Assembly (NCBI RefSeq): GCF_014652315.1 | Contig: NZ_BMYO01000014.1 | Span: 1 to 15,685, forward strand | Direction: 5' to 3' | DNA length: 15,685 bases | DNA from: Jeongeupia chitinilytica | Lineage (GTDB): Bacteria > Pseudomonadota > Gammaproteobacteria > Burkholderiales > Chitinibacteraceae | In this document: piece by piece, positions 1 to 11,834 of the stretch | Layout: every line of letters starts with the position of its first letter | Position numbering within the stretch: the first letter of the stretch is position 1 | Program-made: the position numbers and the translations under genes | Notes under the pieces: model-generated | The model's input: only the letters and a program-made list of their open reading frames with translations | Database searches by the model: none | Told to the model about the DNA's origin: nothing

Positions 1-107
1 AGGATGGTGGTGATCGCTGCGGTCAGCGTGGTCTTGCCGTGGTCAACGTGACCGATGGTGCCGACGTTGACGTGCGGCTTCGTACGTTCGAACTTACCCT
101 TAGCCAT
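1..107 (-). CDS. tuf: Elongation factor Tu, N-terminal fragment (cut by window edge)
   Basis: This is the first 35 complete codons of EF-Tu, the GTPase that delivers aminoacyl-tRNA to the ribosomal A site. The visible protein begins MAKGKFERTKPHVNVGTIGH and carries the G1/P-loop motif GHVDHGKT at residues 19-26; the rest lies beyond base 1. The ATG at 105-107 is preceded by AAGGA with about 9 nt spacing. The gene lies 61 nt downstream of fusA in the same orientation, the usual end of the str operon (rpsL-rpsG-fusA-tuf). No promoter is obvious in the gap, so it is probably co-transcribed with fusA. A second tuf copy ends at 15479 at the other side of the window, which is the common proteobacterial tufA/tufB duplication. 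Confidence 0.97.
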   Translation of the reverse strand, partial: MAKGKFERTKPHVNVGTIGHVDHGKTTLTAAITTI

Positions 108-139
108 TTCGCTAATTCCTTAAATAGAGATTCGGGGTT

Positions 140-160
140 GCCCGGCGCCAGGCGCCGGGC
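140..160 (-). other. GC-rich hairpin between fusA and tuf
   Basis: A perfect 9-bp inverted repeat (GCCCGGCGC / GCGCCGGGC) with a 3-nt loop occupies 140-160 in the 61-nt fusA-tuf gap. On the minus strand it is followed by AACCCC, not a U-run, so it does not look like an intrinsic terminator. It may instead stabilise or punctuate the fusA-tuf mRNA, or act as a weak pause. The structure is read directly from the sequence; the role is inference. Confidence 0.6.
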
Positions 161-168
161 AAAACCAA

Positions 169-2268
169 TTACTTCTTGTTAGCCTGGATCGCGTCGGCCA
201 CGTGCTTCGGCGCTTGCGAGTAGTGCTTGAACTCCATCGAGTACGTAGCACGACCCTGCGACATCGAGCGCAGCGTGGTCGAGTAGCCAAACATTTCCGA
301 CAGCGGCACTTCGACCTTGATCATCTTGCCACCGGCCGGGTTGTCATCCATGCCCTGGATGATGCCGCGACGGGACGACAGGTCGCCCATGATGTCGCCC
401 ATGTACTCTTCCGGCGTCTCGATTTCGACGGCCATCATCGGCTCGAGGATGACAGCACCGGCGCGGCGCATGGCTTCCTTGAACGCGATCGAACCGGCCA
501 GTTCGAATGCGATTTGCGACGAGTCGACATCGTGGTACGAACCGAACGTCAGGCGCACCTTCACGTCCACAACCGGGAAGCCCGCGAGCACACCGGCCTT
601 CAGCGTGTTCTGGATACCCTTGTCGACCGACGGGATGAATTCGCGCGGAATCACGCCACCCTTGATTTCGTCGACGAACGAGTAGCCTGCGCCCTCGCCT
701 GCCGGCTCAACGGTGATGACGCAATGGCCGTACTGACCCTTACCGCCCGACTGCTTGGCGTGCTTGCCCTCGACATCTTCCGCAACGCGGGTGATGGTTT
801 CACGGTAAGCCACCTGCGGCGCGCCGACGTTGGCTTCAACGCCGAACTCACGCTTCATCCGGTCAACCAGAATTTCCAGGTGCAGTTCGCCCATACCCGA
901 AATGATGGTCTGGCCCGATTCTTCATCGGTACGCACGCGGAACGACGGGTCTTCCTTGGCCAGGCGATTCAGGGCGGTGCCCATCTTTTCCTGGTCGGCC
1001 TTGGTCTTCGGTTCGACGGCAACGTGAATCACCGGCTCCGGGAAGACCATGCGCTCGAGGATGATCGGCGCATCGAGTGCACACAGGGTTTCACCGGTGG
1101 TCACGTCCTTCAGGCCGATTGCAGCAGCGATGTCGCCCGCGCAGACTTCGTCGATTTCCTTACGGTCGTTGGCGTGCATCTGCACGATACGGCCGATGCG
1201 CTCTTTCTTGTCCTTGACCGAGTTCAGCACCGAGTCGCCCTGCTTCACCACGCCCGAATACACGCGGAAGAAGGTCAGCTGACCGACGTACGGGTCGTTC
1301 ATCAGCTTGAACGCGAGCGACGAGAACGGCGCGCTGTCCGAAGCTTCACGGGTAGCAGGCTGTTCCTTGTCATCGGTACCGTTGACTGGCGGAATATCGA
1401 CCGGCGACGGCAGGAATTCGATGACAGCGTCGAGCATGCGCTGCACGCCCTTGTTCTTGAACGCGGTACCGCACAGCATCGGCTGGATTTCGCAAGCCAG
1501 CGTACGTTGACGGATGGCGCCGACGATTTCTTCCTCGCTGAGGTCACCCTCTTCGAGGTACTTGTTCATCAGCTCTTCCGACGCTTCGGCAGCGGATTCG
1601 ACCATCTTCTCGCGCCATTCCTGAGCGACCGCCTTCAGGTCTTCCGGAATGTCGCGATATTCGAACTTCATGCCTTGCGACGCTTCGTCCCAGAAGATGG
1701 CCTGCATCTTCACGAGGTCGACGACGCCCTGGAAGTTGTCTTCAGCACCGATAGGCACAACGACCGGCACCGGATTCGCCTTCAGGCGGGTCTTCATCTG
1801 TTCGACGACGCGGAAGAAGTTGGCACCTTGACGGTCCATCTTGTTCACGAAGGCCAGACGCGGAACCTTGTACTTGTTGGCCTGACGCCAGACGGTTTCC
1901 GACTGCGGCTGAACGCCACCGACCGCGCAGTACACCATGCACGCGCCGTCAAGGACACGCATCGAGCGCTCGACTTCGATCGTGAAGTCGACGTGCCCCG
2001 GGGTGTCGATGATGTTGAAGCGGTGTTCCGGGAACTGCAGGCCCATGCCCTTCCAGAAGGTCGTGGTAGCAGCCGAGGTAATGGTGATGCCGCGTTCCTG
2101 TTCCTGCTCCATCCAGTCCATGGTGGCAGCACCGTCATGCACTTCACCGATCTTGTGGTTGACACCGGTGTAGAACAGGATGCGTTCGGTCGTCGTCGTT
2201 TTACCGGCGTCGATGTGAGCGGAGATACCGATGTTACGGTAGCGCTCAATGGGGGTAGTACGAGCCAC
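169..2268 (-). CDS. fusA: Elongation factor G
   Basis: EF-G (699 aa, normal family length) is the cytoplasmic GTPase that drives translocation of tRNA and mRNA and, with RRF, ribosome recycling. G-domain motifs are intact: G1 AHIDAGKT at 17-24, switch I RGITITSAATT at about 59-69, G3 DTPGH at 88-92 (with the catalytic His) and G4 NKMD at 142-145. Domains II-V follow, including the domain IV segment KQSGGKGQYGH and the C-terminal LRSMSQGRATYSMEF. The start is GTG (2266-2268), chosen because it gives the canonical MARTTPIERYRNIGI N-terminus and follows AAGGA with 7 nt spacing. It lies 27 nt after rpsG and 61 nt before tuf, so it is a middle gene of the str operon. No internal deletion or frameshift is visible. 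Confidence 0.99.
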   Translation of the reverse strand: MARTTPIERYRNIGISAHIDAGKTTTTERILFYTGVNHKIGEVHDGAATMDWMEQEQERGITITSAATTTFWKGMGLQFPEHRFNIIDTPGHVDFTIEVERSMRVLDGACMVYCAVGGVQPQSETVWRQANKYKVPRLAFVNKMDRQGANFFRVVEQMKTRLKANPVPVVVPIGAEDNFQGVVDLVKMQAIFWDEASQGMKFEYRDIPEDLKAVAQEWREKMVESAAEASEELMNKYLEEGDLSEEEIVGAIRQRTLACEIQPMLCGTAFKNKGVQRMLDAVIEFLPSPVDIPPVNGTDDKEQPATREASDSAPFSSLAFKLMNDPYVGQLTFFRVYSGVVKQGDSVLNSVKDKKERIGRIVQMHANDRKEIDEVCAGDIAAAIGLKDVTTGETLCALDAPIILERMVFPEPVIHVAVEPKTKADQEKMGTALNRLAKEDPSFRVRTDEESGQTIISGMGELHLEILVDRMKREFGVEANVGAPQVAYRETITRVAEDVEGKHAKQSGGKGQYGHCVITVEPAGEGAGYSFVDEIKGGVIPREFIPSVDKGIQNTLKAGVLAGFPVVDVKVRLTFGSYHDVDSSQIAFELAGSIAFKEAMRRAGAVILEPMMAVEIETPEEYMGDIMGDLSSRRGIIQGMDDNPAGGKMIKVEVPLSEMFGYSTTLRSMSQGRATYSMEFKHYSQAPKHVADAIQANKK

Positions 2269-2295
2269 GGTAGTTTCCTTAAACGGATTGCCGCA

Positions 2296-2766
2296 TTAGA
2301 AGCGGAAGTGAGCAAAGGCCTTGTTGGCTTCGGCCATGCGGTGCACTTCGTCACGCTTCTTCATTGCGCCGCCACGACCTTCGGCCGCATCGAGCAGCTC
2401 ACCGGCCAGACGCAGATCCATCGACTTCTCACCACGCTTGCGGGCAGCATCACGCAGCCAGCGCATCGCCAATGCCAAACGACGGCTGGGGCGGACTTCG
2501 ACCGGAACCTGGTAGTTAGCACCACCGACACGGCGGCTCTTCACTTCGACAATCGGCTTGGCATTGCCGATGGCGGTGGTGAACACTTCGAGCGCGCTCT
2601 TGCCGGTTTTCTTTTCGATTTGTTCGAATGCACCGTAAACGATACGTTCTGCAACGGCCTTCTTGCCGTCGATCATGACCACGTTCATGAACTTGGTCAG
2701 TTCCTGCGAACCGAACTTCGGATCCGGCAGGACGTCGCGCTTCGGTACTTCTCTGCGTCTTGGCAT
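2296..2766 (-). CDS. rpsG: 30S ribosomal protein S7
   Basis: S7 (156 aa, the common bacterial length) is the primary assembly protein of the 30S head. It binds the 3' major domain of 16S rRNA and contributes to the E site and mRNA exit channel. The sequence shows the N-terminal MPRRREVPKRDVLPDPKFGS, the conserved VVMIDGKKAVAE segment (29-40), the beta-hairpin region SRRVGGANYQVPVEV (77-91) and the C-terminal MKKRDEVHRMAEANKAFAHF. The ATG at 2764-2766 follows AGGA at about 9 nt. It sits between rpsL (132 nt upstream) and fusA (27 nt downstream). In E. coli, S7 represses its own operon by binding the rpsL-rpsG gap, and the unusually long gap here would fit such control. Confidence 0.99.
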   Translation of the reverse strand: MPRRREVPKRDVLPDPKFGSQELTKFMNVVMIDGKKAVAERIVYGAFEQIEKKTGKSALEVFTTAIGNAKPIVEVKSRRVGGANYQVPVEVRPSRRLALAMRWLRDAARKRGEKSMDLRLAGELLDAAEGRGGAMKKRDEVHRMAEANKAFAHFRF

Positions 2767-2828
2767 GATTCTCTATCCTAAATATGACATTCAGTCGGGG
2801 CCCACTCATTACGATCCAGGCACCCCAC

Positions 2829-2848
2829 GGCCGCCCAGCGGGACGACC
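2829..2848 (-). promoter_or_regulatory. Hairpin in the rpsL-rpsG gap, possible S7 autoregulatory element
   Basis: The 132-nt rpsL-rpsG gap (2767-2898) contains a GC-rich imperfect hairpin. On the minus strand GGTCGTCCC pairs with GGGCGGCC around a 3-nt GCT loop, with one bulged T and one G-U pair. In E. coli the equivalent gap carries the S7 binding site that couples and represses rpsG translation. The position fits, but I cannot show that the fold matches the S7 consensus. The rest of the gap holds no gene, and no convincing promoter or terminator. Confidence 0.3.
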
Positions 2849-2898
2849 ACTTACTCGACGGTCTCGCCAATGCGATACACCGCCGCCTGCGGCCGAAA

Positions 2899-3171
2899 TT
2901 ACTTCGGACGCTTCGCGCCGTACTTCGAACGCGACTGCTTACGATCCTTGACGCCAGCGGTGTCGAGCGAACCGCGCACGGTGTGGTAACGCACACCCGG
3001 CAAGTCCTTGACACGACCACCGCGGATCAGCACAACACTCTTCTTCGGAGTGGTGGTGTACACGCGAGTGCACACGCCACGTTTTTGAGGGCAGGATTCG
3101 AGCGCGGGAACCTTGCTCTTCACCACTTCCTTCTCGCGGCCCTTGCGGACCAGCTGGTTGATGGTTGGCAT
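2899..3171 (-). CDS. rpsL: 30S ribosomal protein S12 with a 33-residue internal deletion
   Basis: S12 lies at the decoding centre of the 30S subunit and monitors codon-anticodon pairing; it is the streptomycin-resistance locus. The ORF has a normal N-terminus (NQLVRK, CPQKRGVCTRVYTTTPKK to residue 44) and a normal C-terminus (SVVLIRGGRVKDLPGVRYHT through KYGAKRPK), but is only 90 aa against about 123-124 in the family. Aligned by eye to E. coli S12, residues 45-77 are absent, exactly 33 codons (99 nt), with the join at 3039/3040. The missing block holds the conserved PNSA loop and the middle strands of the OB fold, through GGEGHNLQEH. The frame, ATG start (3169-3171), upstream AAGGA, promoter and neighbours are intact. 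A full-length essential S12 would be expected, so this is a truncated allele, an assembly or cloning artefact, or a gene with a second copy elsewhere. Confidence 0.93.
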   Translation of the reverse strand: MPTINQLVRKGREKEVVKSKVPALESCPQKRGVCTRVYTTTPKKSVVLIRGGRVKDLPGVRYHTVRGSLDTAGVKDRKQSRSKYGAKRPK

Positions 3172-3195
3172 TGATTACATCCTTCGAGTTAATCA

Positions 3196-3207
3196 CCCCT
3201 TTCGGGG
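3196..3207 (-). other. GNRA-capped hairpin next to the rpsL start region
   Basis: On the minus strand CCCC-GAAA-GGGG forms a 4-bp stem with a GNRA tetraloop, 24 nt before the rpsL ATG and just upstream of the AAGGA ribosome-binding site. It is part of the structured rpsL leader and has no U-tract. A role in setting access to the ribosome-binding site is possible but is inference. Confidence 0.5.
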
Positions 3208-3217
3208 CCCCACTTCG

Positions 3218-3239
3218 GGTGGCAGGACACCCTGCCACC
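3218..3239 (-). other. Strong hairpin in the rpsL leader
   Basis: A perfect 9-bp inverted repeat (GGTGGCAGG / CCTGCCACC) with a GTGT loop lies in the 191-nt rpoC-rpsL gap, about 80 nt downstream of the predicted promoter. No U-run follows it, so it is not a canonical terminator. It could end transcripts reading through from rpoC by pausing, or be a regulatory or stabilising element of the rpsL leader. Confidence 0.6.
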
Positions 3240-3256
3240 ACCGGACATCGCGATTA

Positions 3257-3303
3257 GCGACGCCCAAATGAAGCCGGCGACGCACGGAAAATCCGAGCGT
3301 CGC
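3257..3303 (-). repeat. Repeat set with 20-nt spacing and an alternative stem in the rpsL leader
   Basis: On the plus strand GCGACGC occurs at 3257-3263 and 3277-3283, and its complement GCGTCGC at 3297-3303, so the three 7-mers start exactly 20 nt apart. In the minus-strand transcript the first copy can pair with either of the two later ones. Pairing 3297-3303 with 3277-3283 is extended by an inner CGGA/TCCG stem after a T-T mismatch, giving 11 bp around a 3-nt loop; the other pairing spans a larger loop. Mutually exclusive folding is thus possible. It could also be coincidence in GC-rich DNA. Confidence 0.5.
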
Positions 3304-3318
3304 CAGATTGGACTTGAG

Positions 3319-3348
3319 ATTCTAAGAAAATCAAGCCCTTGTCGTCAA
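3319..3348 (-). promoter_or_regulatory. Sigma70-type promoter of the str operon (rpsL promoter)
   Basis: On the minus strand the -35 element TTGACG (3343-3348) and -10 element TAGAAT (3319-3324) are separated by 18 nt. Each matches the consensus at five of six positions. Transcription would start near 3312 and give a leader of about 140 nt before the rpsL ATG. The -35 begins only 14 nt after the rpoC stop codon and no terminator precedes it, so the str operon can be served both by this promoter and by read-through from rpoBC. Confidence 0.75.
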
Positions 3349-3362
3349 GTCGCGTACCGACT

Positions 3363-6300
3363 TCAGAGCGTTTCCTCGCTCTGAACGGCTTCCAGTGCCT
3401 CGAACGCCTGGTCCAGACCCTGAGCCTGACGCTTGCGCGAACGATGGTAAGCCAGACCGGTACCCGCCGGGATCAGACGGCCGACGATGACGTTTTCCTT
3501 CAGACCGCGCAGATCGTCGACCTTGCCCATGATGGCTGCTTCGGTCAGGACGCGCGTGGTTTCCTGGAACGATGCGGCCGAGATGAACGAGTCGGTCGAC
3601 AGCGAGGCCTTGGTGATGCCCAGCAGCACGTTGTCGTATGCAGCCGGCTGCTTGCCTGCGGCGATCATCTCGTCGTTCTTCGACAGTACTTCCGCACGTT
3701 CGACCTGTTCGCCCGGGATGAAGCCGGTGTCGCCGTTGCTGGTGATGACCACGCGACGCAGCATCTGGCGAACGATCACCTCGATGTGCTTGTCGTTGAT
3801 CTTCACGCCCTGCAGACGATAGACCTCCTGCACTTCCTGGACGACGTAGCGTGCCAGCGCCTCGATACCCTGCAGACGCAGGATGTCGTGCGGATCGATC
3901 GGACCGTCGACGATGGTTTCGCCGCGATTGACGACCTGGCCGTCGTGGACCATCACGTGCTTTTCCTTCGGGATCAGGTACTCGTGACCCAGACCTTCCA
4001 GATCGGTGATGATCAGACGCTGCTTGCCCTTGGTGTCCTTGCCGAACGAAACGGTACCGGTCACCTCGGCCAGCATGCCGGCATCCTTCGGCGAACGGGC
4101 TTCGAACAGCTCGGCCACGCGCGGCAGACCACCGGTAATGTCGCGGGTCTTGGCCGATTCCTGCGGAATCCGTGCCAGCACGTCGCCCTTGCCGACCGAC
4201 TGGCCGTCCTTGACGGTAATGATCGCGCCCGGCTGGAAGCCGATGGTCACCGGAGTATCAGTGCCGGCCAGCTTCACTTCCTTGCCCTGCTCGTCGAGCA
4301 GCTTCACCAGCGGACGGATGCCCTTGGCGCCGGCCTTGGTCTTCGGGTTGATCACGACGAGGGTCGACAGACCGGTCACGTCATCGACCTGCTTGACGAC
4401 GGTCATGCCTTCTTCGACGTTCTCGAAGCGGACCTGGCCTTCGTACTCGGTGATGATCGGACGGGTGTGCGGATCCCACGTACCCAGCACGGTACCGGCC
4501 TTGATGGTATCGCCGTCCTTGACGGTCAGCGTCGCACCGTACGGCACCTTGTGGCGCTCGCGCTCGCGGCCCTGATCGTCCAGCACCAGCACTTCGGCCG
4601 AACGGGTAATGATGATCAGTTCGCCCTTGTTGTTGGCGACATAACGCATCGTCGAGGTGAACGCCACTCGGCCGTTCGACTTCGATTCGACCTGGCTTGC
4701 TGCAGCGGCTCGCGACGCCGCACCACCGATGTGGAAGGTACGCATCGTCAGCTGGGTACCCGGCTCACCGATCGACTGCGCGGCGATCACGCCGACAGCC
4801 TCGCCGGCGTTGACGCGGTGCCCACGACCCAGATCGCGGCCATAGCACGACGCGCACAGGCCGTAGCGGGTTTCGCAAGTCAGCGGCGTACGTACCTTGA
4901 CTTCGTCGACGCCGATTTCGTCGATACGATCGACGATGTCTTCGGTCAGCAGCGTGCCGGCTTCGAACACGGTTTCCTGGCTGCTCGGGTCGACGATGTC
5001 GACCGCAGCCACGCGGCCGAGAATCCGGTCGCGCAGCGCTTCGATCACGTCGCCGCCCTGTACCACCGCCTTCATCGTCACGCCGTTCTTGGTGTAGCAA
5101 TCGTCCTCGATCACCACCAGATCCTGCGTCACGTCGACCAGACGACGGGTCAGGTAACCCGAGTTCGCGGTCTTCAGCGCGGTATCCGCCAGACCCTTAC
5201 GTGCACCGTGGGTCGAGATGAAGTAGTCAAGAACGGTTAGGCCTTCGCGGAAGTTCGCCTTGATCGGCGTCTCGATGATCGAGCCGTCCGGCTTGGCCAT
5301 CAGGCCCCGCATACCGGCAAGCTGACGGATCTGCGCAGCGGAACCCCGCGCGCCCGAGTCGGCCATCATGTAGATCGAGTTGAACGAGTCCTGCATCAGG
5401 CCCTTGCCGTTCTCGTCCTTGACGACCTTGCCGTCCGCGTCGAGTACCGGCTGCTTGCCGAGGTTGGCCATCATCGCCTTGGCGATGTCTTCACCGGCAC
5501 GGCCCCAGATGTCGACGACCTTGTTGTAGCGCTCGCCCTGGGTCACCAGACCCGAGTTGTACTGCTGCTCGACGTCGCGTACTTCGGCGTTGGCGGCAGC
5601 CAGCAGTTCGGCCTTGGCGGCCGGCACCAGCATGTCGTCGACGCAGATCGAGATGCCGCCGCGGGTCGAGTAACCGAAGCCGGTGTACATCAGCTGGTCG
5701 GCGAACACGACGGTGTCCTTCAGGCCGCAGCTGCGGAACGAGGCATTGATCAGCTTGCCGATTTCCTTCTTCTTCAGCGCCTTGTCGATGTGGCTGAAGT
5801 CGAGGCCCTTCGGCAGGATTTCCGACAGGATCGCACGGCCGACGGTGGTATTGCGACGCACCGACCTGGCTTGCCATTCGCCGTTTTCGTCCTTGACCCA
5901 TTCGTTCAGGCGGACCGAAACGCGGGTCTGCAGCGTGACGAACTTGTTGGCGTAGGCGCGCAGCGCTTCCTTGACATCGGTGAACGCCATGCCTTCGCCC
6001 TTGGCACGGACCGCCTCGCGGGTCATGTAGTACAGACCCAGAACGATGTCCTGCGACGGGACGATGATCGGCTCGCCGTTGGCCGGCGACAGCACGTTGT
6101 TCGATGCCAGCATCAGCGTGCGGGCTTCCATCTGCGCTTCCAGCGACAGCGGCACGTGAACGGCCATCTGGTCACCGTCGAAGTCGGCGTTGAACGCCGC
6201 GCAGACCAGCGGGTGCAGCTGGATCGCCTTGCCTTCGATCAGTACCGGCTCGAACGCCTGGATACCCAGACGGTGCAGCGTCGGCGCACGGTTCAGCAGG

Positions 6301-7562
6301 ATCGGGTGTTCGCGGATGACGTCTTCGAGGATGTCCCAGACGACGGCTTCCTGCGATTCGACCATCTTCTTCGCGGCCTTGATCGTGGTCGCGAGGCCCA
6401 GCACTTCGAGCTTGTGGAAGATGAACGGCTTGAACAGTTCCAGCGCCATCAGCTTCGGCAGGCCGCACTGATGCAGACGCAGGTACGGACCGACGGTAAT
6501 GACCGAACGACCCGAGTAGTCGACGCGCTTACCCAAGAGGTTCTGACGGAAACGACCGCCCTTGCCCTTGATCATGTCGGCGAGCGACTTCAGCGGACGC
6601 TTGTTGGCGCCGGTCATCGCCTTGCCGCGACGGCCATTGTCGAGCAGCGAGTCGACCGACTCCTGCAGCATGCGCTTTTCGTTGCGGACGATGATTTCCG
6701 GCGCGCGCAGCTCGAGCAGACGCTTGAGACGGTTGTTCCGGTTGATGACGCGACGATACAGGTCGTTCAGGTCCGACGTGGCGAAACGGCCACCGTCGAG
6801 CGGCACCAGCGGACGCAGTTCCGGCGGCAGCACCGGCAGCACTTCCATGACCATCCACTCCGGCTTGATGCCGGACTTCTGGAAAGCCTCGAGCACCTTG
6901 AGGCGCTTGGCGATCTTCTTGATCTTGGTGTCGGACGTGGTCGAGTCGAGCTCGCTGCGCAGCTTGCTGATCTCGTTGTCGCTATCGAGATTCTTCAGCA
7001 GTTCGCGAACCGCCTCGGCGCCCATCAGCGCGACGAATTCGTCGCCGTATTCGTCGAGCTTGTTGTAATAATCTTCTTCGGTCAGCAGCTGGCCACGGTT
7101 CAGCGGCGTCATGCCCGGCTCGACGACGATGAAGGCTTCGAAGTACAACACGCGTTCGATGTCGCGCAGCGGAATGTCGAGCACCATGCCCAGACGCGAC
7201 GGCAGCGACTTCAAGAACCAGATGTGCGCAACCGGCGACGCCAGTTCGATGTGGCCCATGCGTTCGCGGCGCACCTTGGACAGCGTGACTTCAACGCCGC
7301 ACTTTTCGCAGATCACACCGCGATGCTTGAGGCGCTTGTACTTGCCGCACAGGCATTCGTAGTCCTTGATCGGCCCGAAAATGCGCGCGCAGAACAGACC
7401 GTCGCGTTCCGGCTTGAACGTGCGGTAGTTGATCGTTTCCGGCTTTTTGACTTCGCCGAACGACCACGAACGAATCTTCTCGGGCGATGCGAGCCCGATC
7501 TTGATCGCGTCAAATTCTTCGTCTTGCGCGACCTGCTTGAAGAGTTCGAGTAAGCCTTTCAT
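3363..7562 (-). CDS. rpoC: DNA-directed RNA polymerase subunit beta'
   Basis: Beta' (1399 aa, close to E. coli's 1407) forms the catalytic clamp half of RNA polymerase. The first zinc site uses C70, C72, C85 and C88. The Mg-binding motif NADFDGD spans 458-464 with D460, D462 and D464, at the same numbers as in E. coli. The bridge helix runs at about 777-813 and the trigger-loop segment GTQLTMRTFHIGG at about 935-947. The second zinc site uses C822, C896, C903 and C906. The ATG at 7560-7562 follows AGGAG with about 8 nt spacing. The gene is 66 nt downstream of rpoB and surely in the same operon. All key residues and the length are normal, with no insertion or frameshift seen. Confidence 0.99.
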   Translation of the reverse strand: MKGLLELFKQVAQDEEFDAIKIGLASPEKIRSWSFGEVKKPETINYRTFKPERDGLFCARIFGPIKDYECLCGKYKRLKHRGVICEKCGVEVTLSKVRRERMGHIELASPVAHIWFLKSLPSRLGMVLDIPLRDIERVLYFEAFIVVEPGMTPLNRGQLLTEEDYYNKLDEYGDEFVALMGAEAVRELLKNLDSDNEISKLRSELDSTTSDTKIKKIAKRLKVLEAFQKSGIKPEWMVMEVLPVLPPELRPLVPLDGGRFATSDLNDLYRRVINRNNRLKRLLELRAPEIIVRNEKRMLQESVDSLLDNGRRGKAMTGANKRPLKSLADMIKGKGGRFRQNLLGKRVDYSGRSVITVGPYLRLHQCGLPKLMALELFKPFIFHKLEVLGLATTIKAAKKMVESQEAVVWDILEDVIREHPILLNRAPTLHRLGIQAFEPVLIEGKAIQLHPLVCAAFNADFDGDQMAVHVPLSLEAQMEARTLMLASNNVLSPANGEPIIVPSQDIVLGLYYMTREAVRAKGEGMAFTDVKEALRAYANKFVTLQTRVSVRLNEWVKDENGEWQARSVRRNTTVGRAILSEILPKGLDFSHIDKALKKKEIGKLINASFRSCGLKDTVVFADQLMYTGFGYSTRGGISICVDDMLVPAAKAELLAAANAEVRDVEQQYNSGLVTQGERYNKVVDIWGRAGEDIAKAMMANLGKQPVLDADGKVVKDENGKGLMQDSFNSIYMMADSGARGSAAQIRQLAGMRGLMAKPDGSIIETPIKANFREGLTVLDYFISTHGARKGLADTALKTANSGYLTRRLVDVTQDLVVIEDDCYTKNGVTMKAVVQGGDVIEALRDRILGRVAAVDIVDPSSQETVFEAGTLLTEDIVDRIDEIGVDEVKVRTPLTCETRYGLCASCYGRDLGRGHRVNAGEAVGVIAAQSIGEPGTQLTMRTFHIGGAASRAAAASQVESKSNGRVAFTSTMRYVANNKGELIIITRSAEVLVLDDQGRERERHKVPYGATLTVKDGDTIKAGTVLGTWDPHTRPIITEYEGQVRFENVEEGMTVVKQVDDVTGLSTLVVINPKTKAGAKGIRPLVKLLDEQGKEVKLAGTDTPVTIGFQPGAIITVKDGQSVGKGDVLARIPQESAKTRDITGGLPRVAELFEARSPKDAGMLAEVTGTVSFGKDTKGKQRLIITDLEGLGHEYLIPKEKHVMVHDGQVVNRGETIVDGPIDPHDILRLQGIEALARYVVQEVQEVYRLQGVKINDKHIEVIVRQMLRRVVITSNGDTGFIPGEQVERAEVLSKNDEMIAAGKQPAAYDNVLLGITKASLSTDSFISAASFQETTRVLTEAAIMGKVDDLRGLKENVIVGRLIPAGTGLAYHRSRKRQAQGLDQAFEALEAVQSEETL

Positions 7563-7599
7563 TCATTTAGCTCCTGTGAGGGTGAGGCGTTCGGTACGA

Positions 7600-7615
7600 G
7601 GCGGCCGGGGCCGCC
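7600..7615 (-). other. Hairpin in the rpoB-rpoC gap
   Basis: The 66-nt gap (7563-7628) contains a perfect 6-bp stem (GGCGGC / GCCGCC) with a 4-nt CCCG loop, not followed by a U-run. It lies 14 nt after the rpoB stop and 37 nt before the rpoC start. It may be an mRNA-stability or pausing element; it is too short and lacks the tail to be called a terminator. Confidence 0.45.
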
Positions 7616-7628
7616 CCTCCTCACACAA

Positions 7629-11801
<4,173 letters not shown>

Positions 11802-11834
11802 ACTCAAAAGCTCTCCATGGATTGGGGCGCAAAA

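Noticed and set aside
202..2781. An 859-codon plus-strand frame antisense to fusA and rpsG
   Set aside because: It is the same shadow effect; it spans two real genes and their gap, and its composition is typical of antisense of conserved GC-rich genes.
2851..2898. A 15-codon open stretch in frame directly after the rpsL stop, possible read-through extension
   Set aside because: The extension is short, GC-rich sequence often stays open by chance, and S12 proteins end at the KRPK seen here.
3277..3303. The leader hairpin considered as an rpoC terminator
   Set aside because: It lies downstream of the rpsL promoter and is followed by CGGCTTCATTTGG, with no continuous U-tract, so it is better read as part of the rpsL leader.
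3339..7553. Two long plus-strand frames (3339-5240 and 5790-7553) antisense to rpoC
   Set aside because: They are shadows of the rpoC coding frame, with no family resemblance and no credible ribosome-binding or promoter context.
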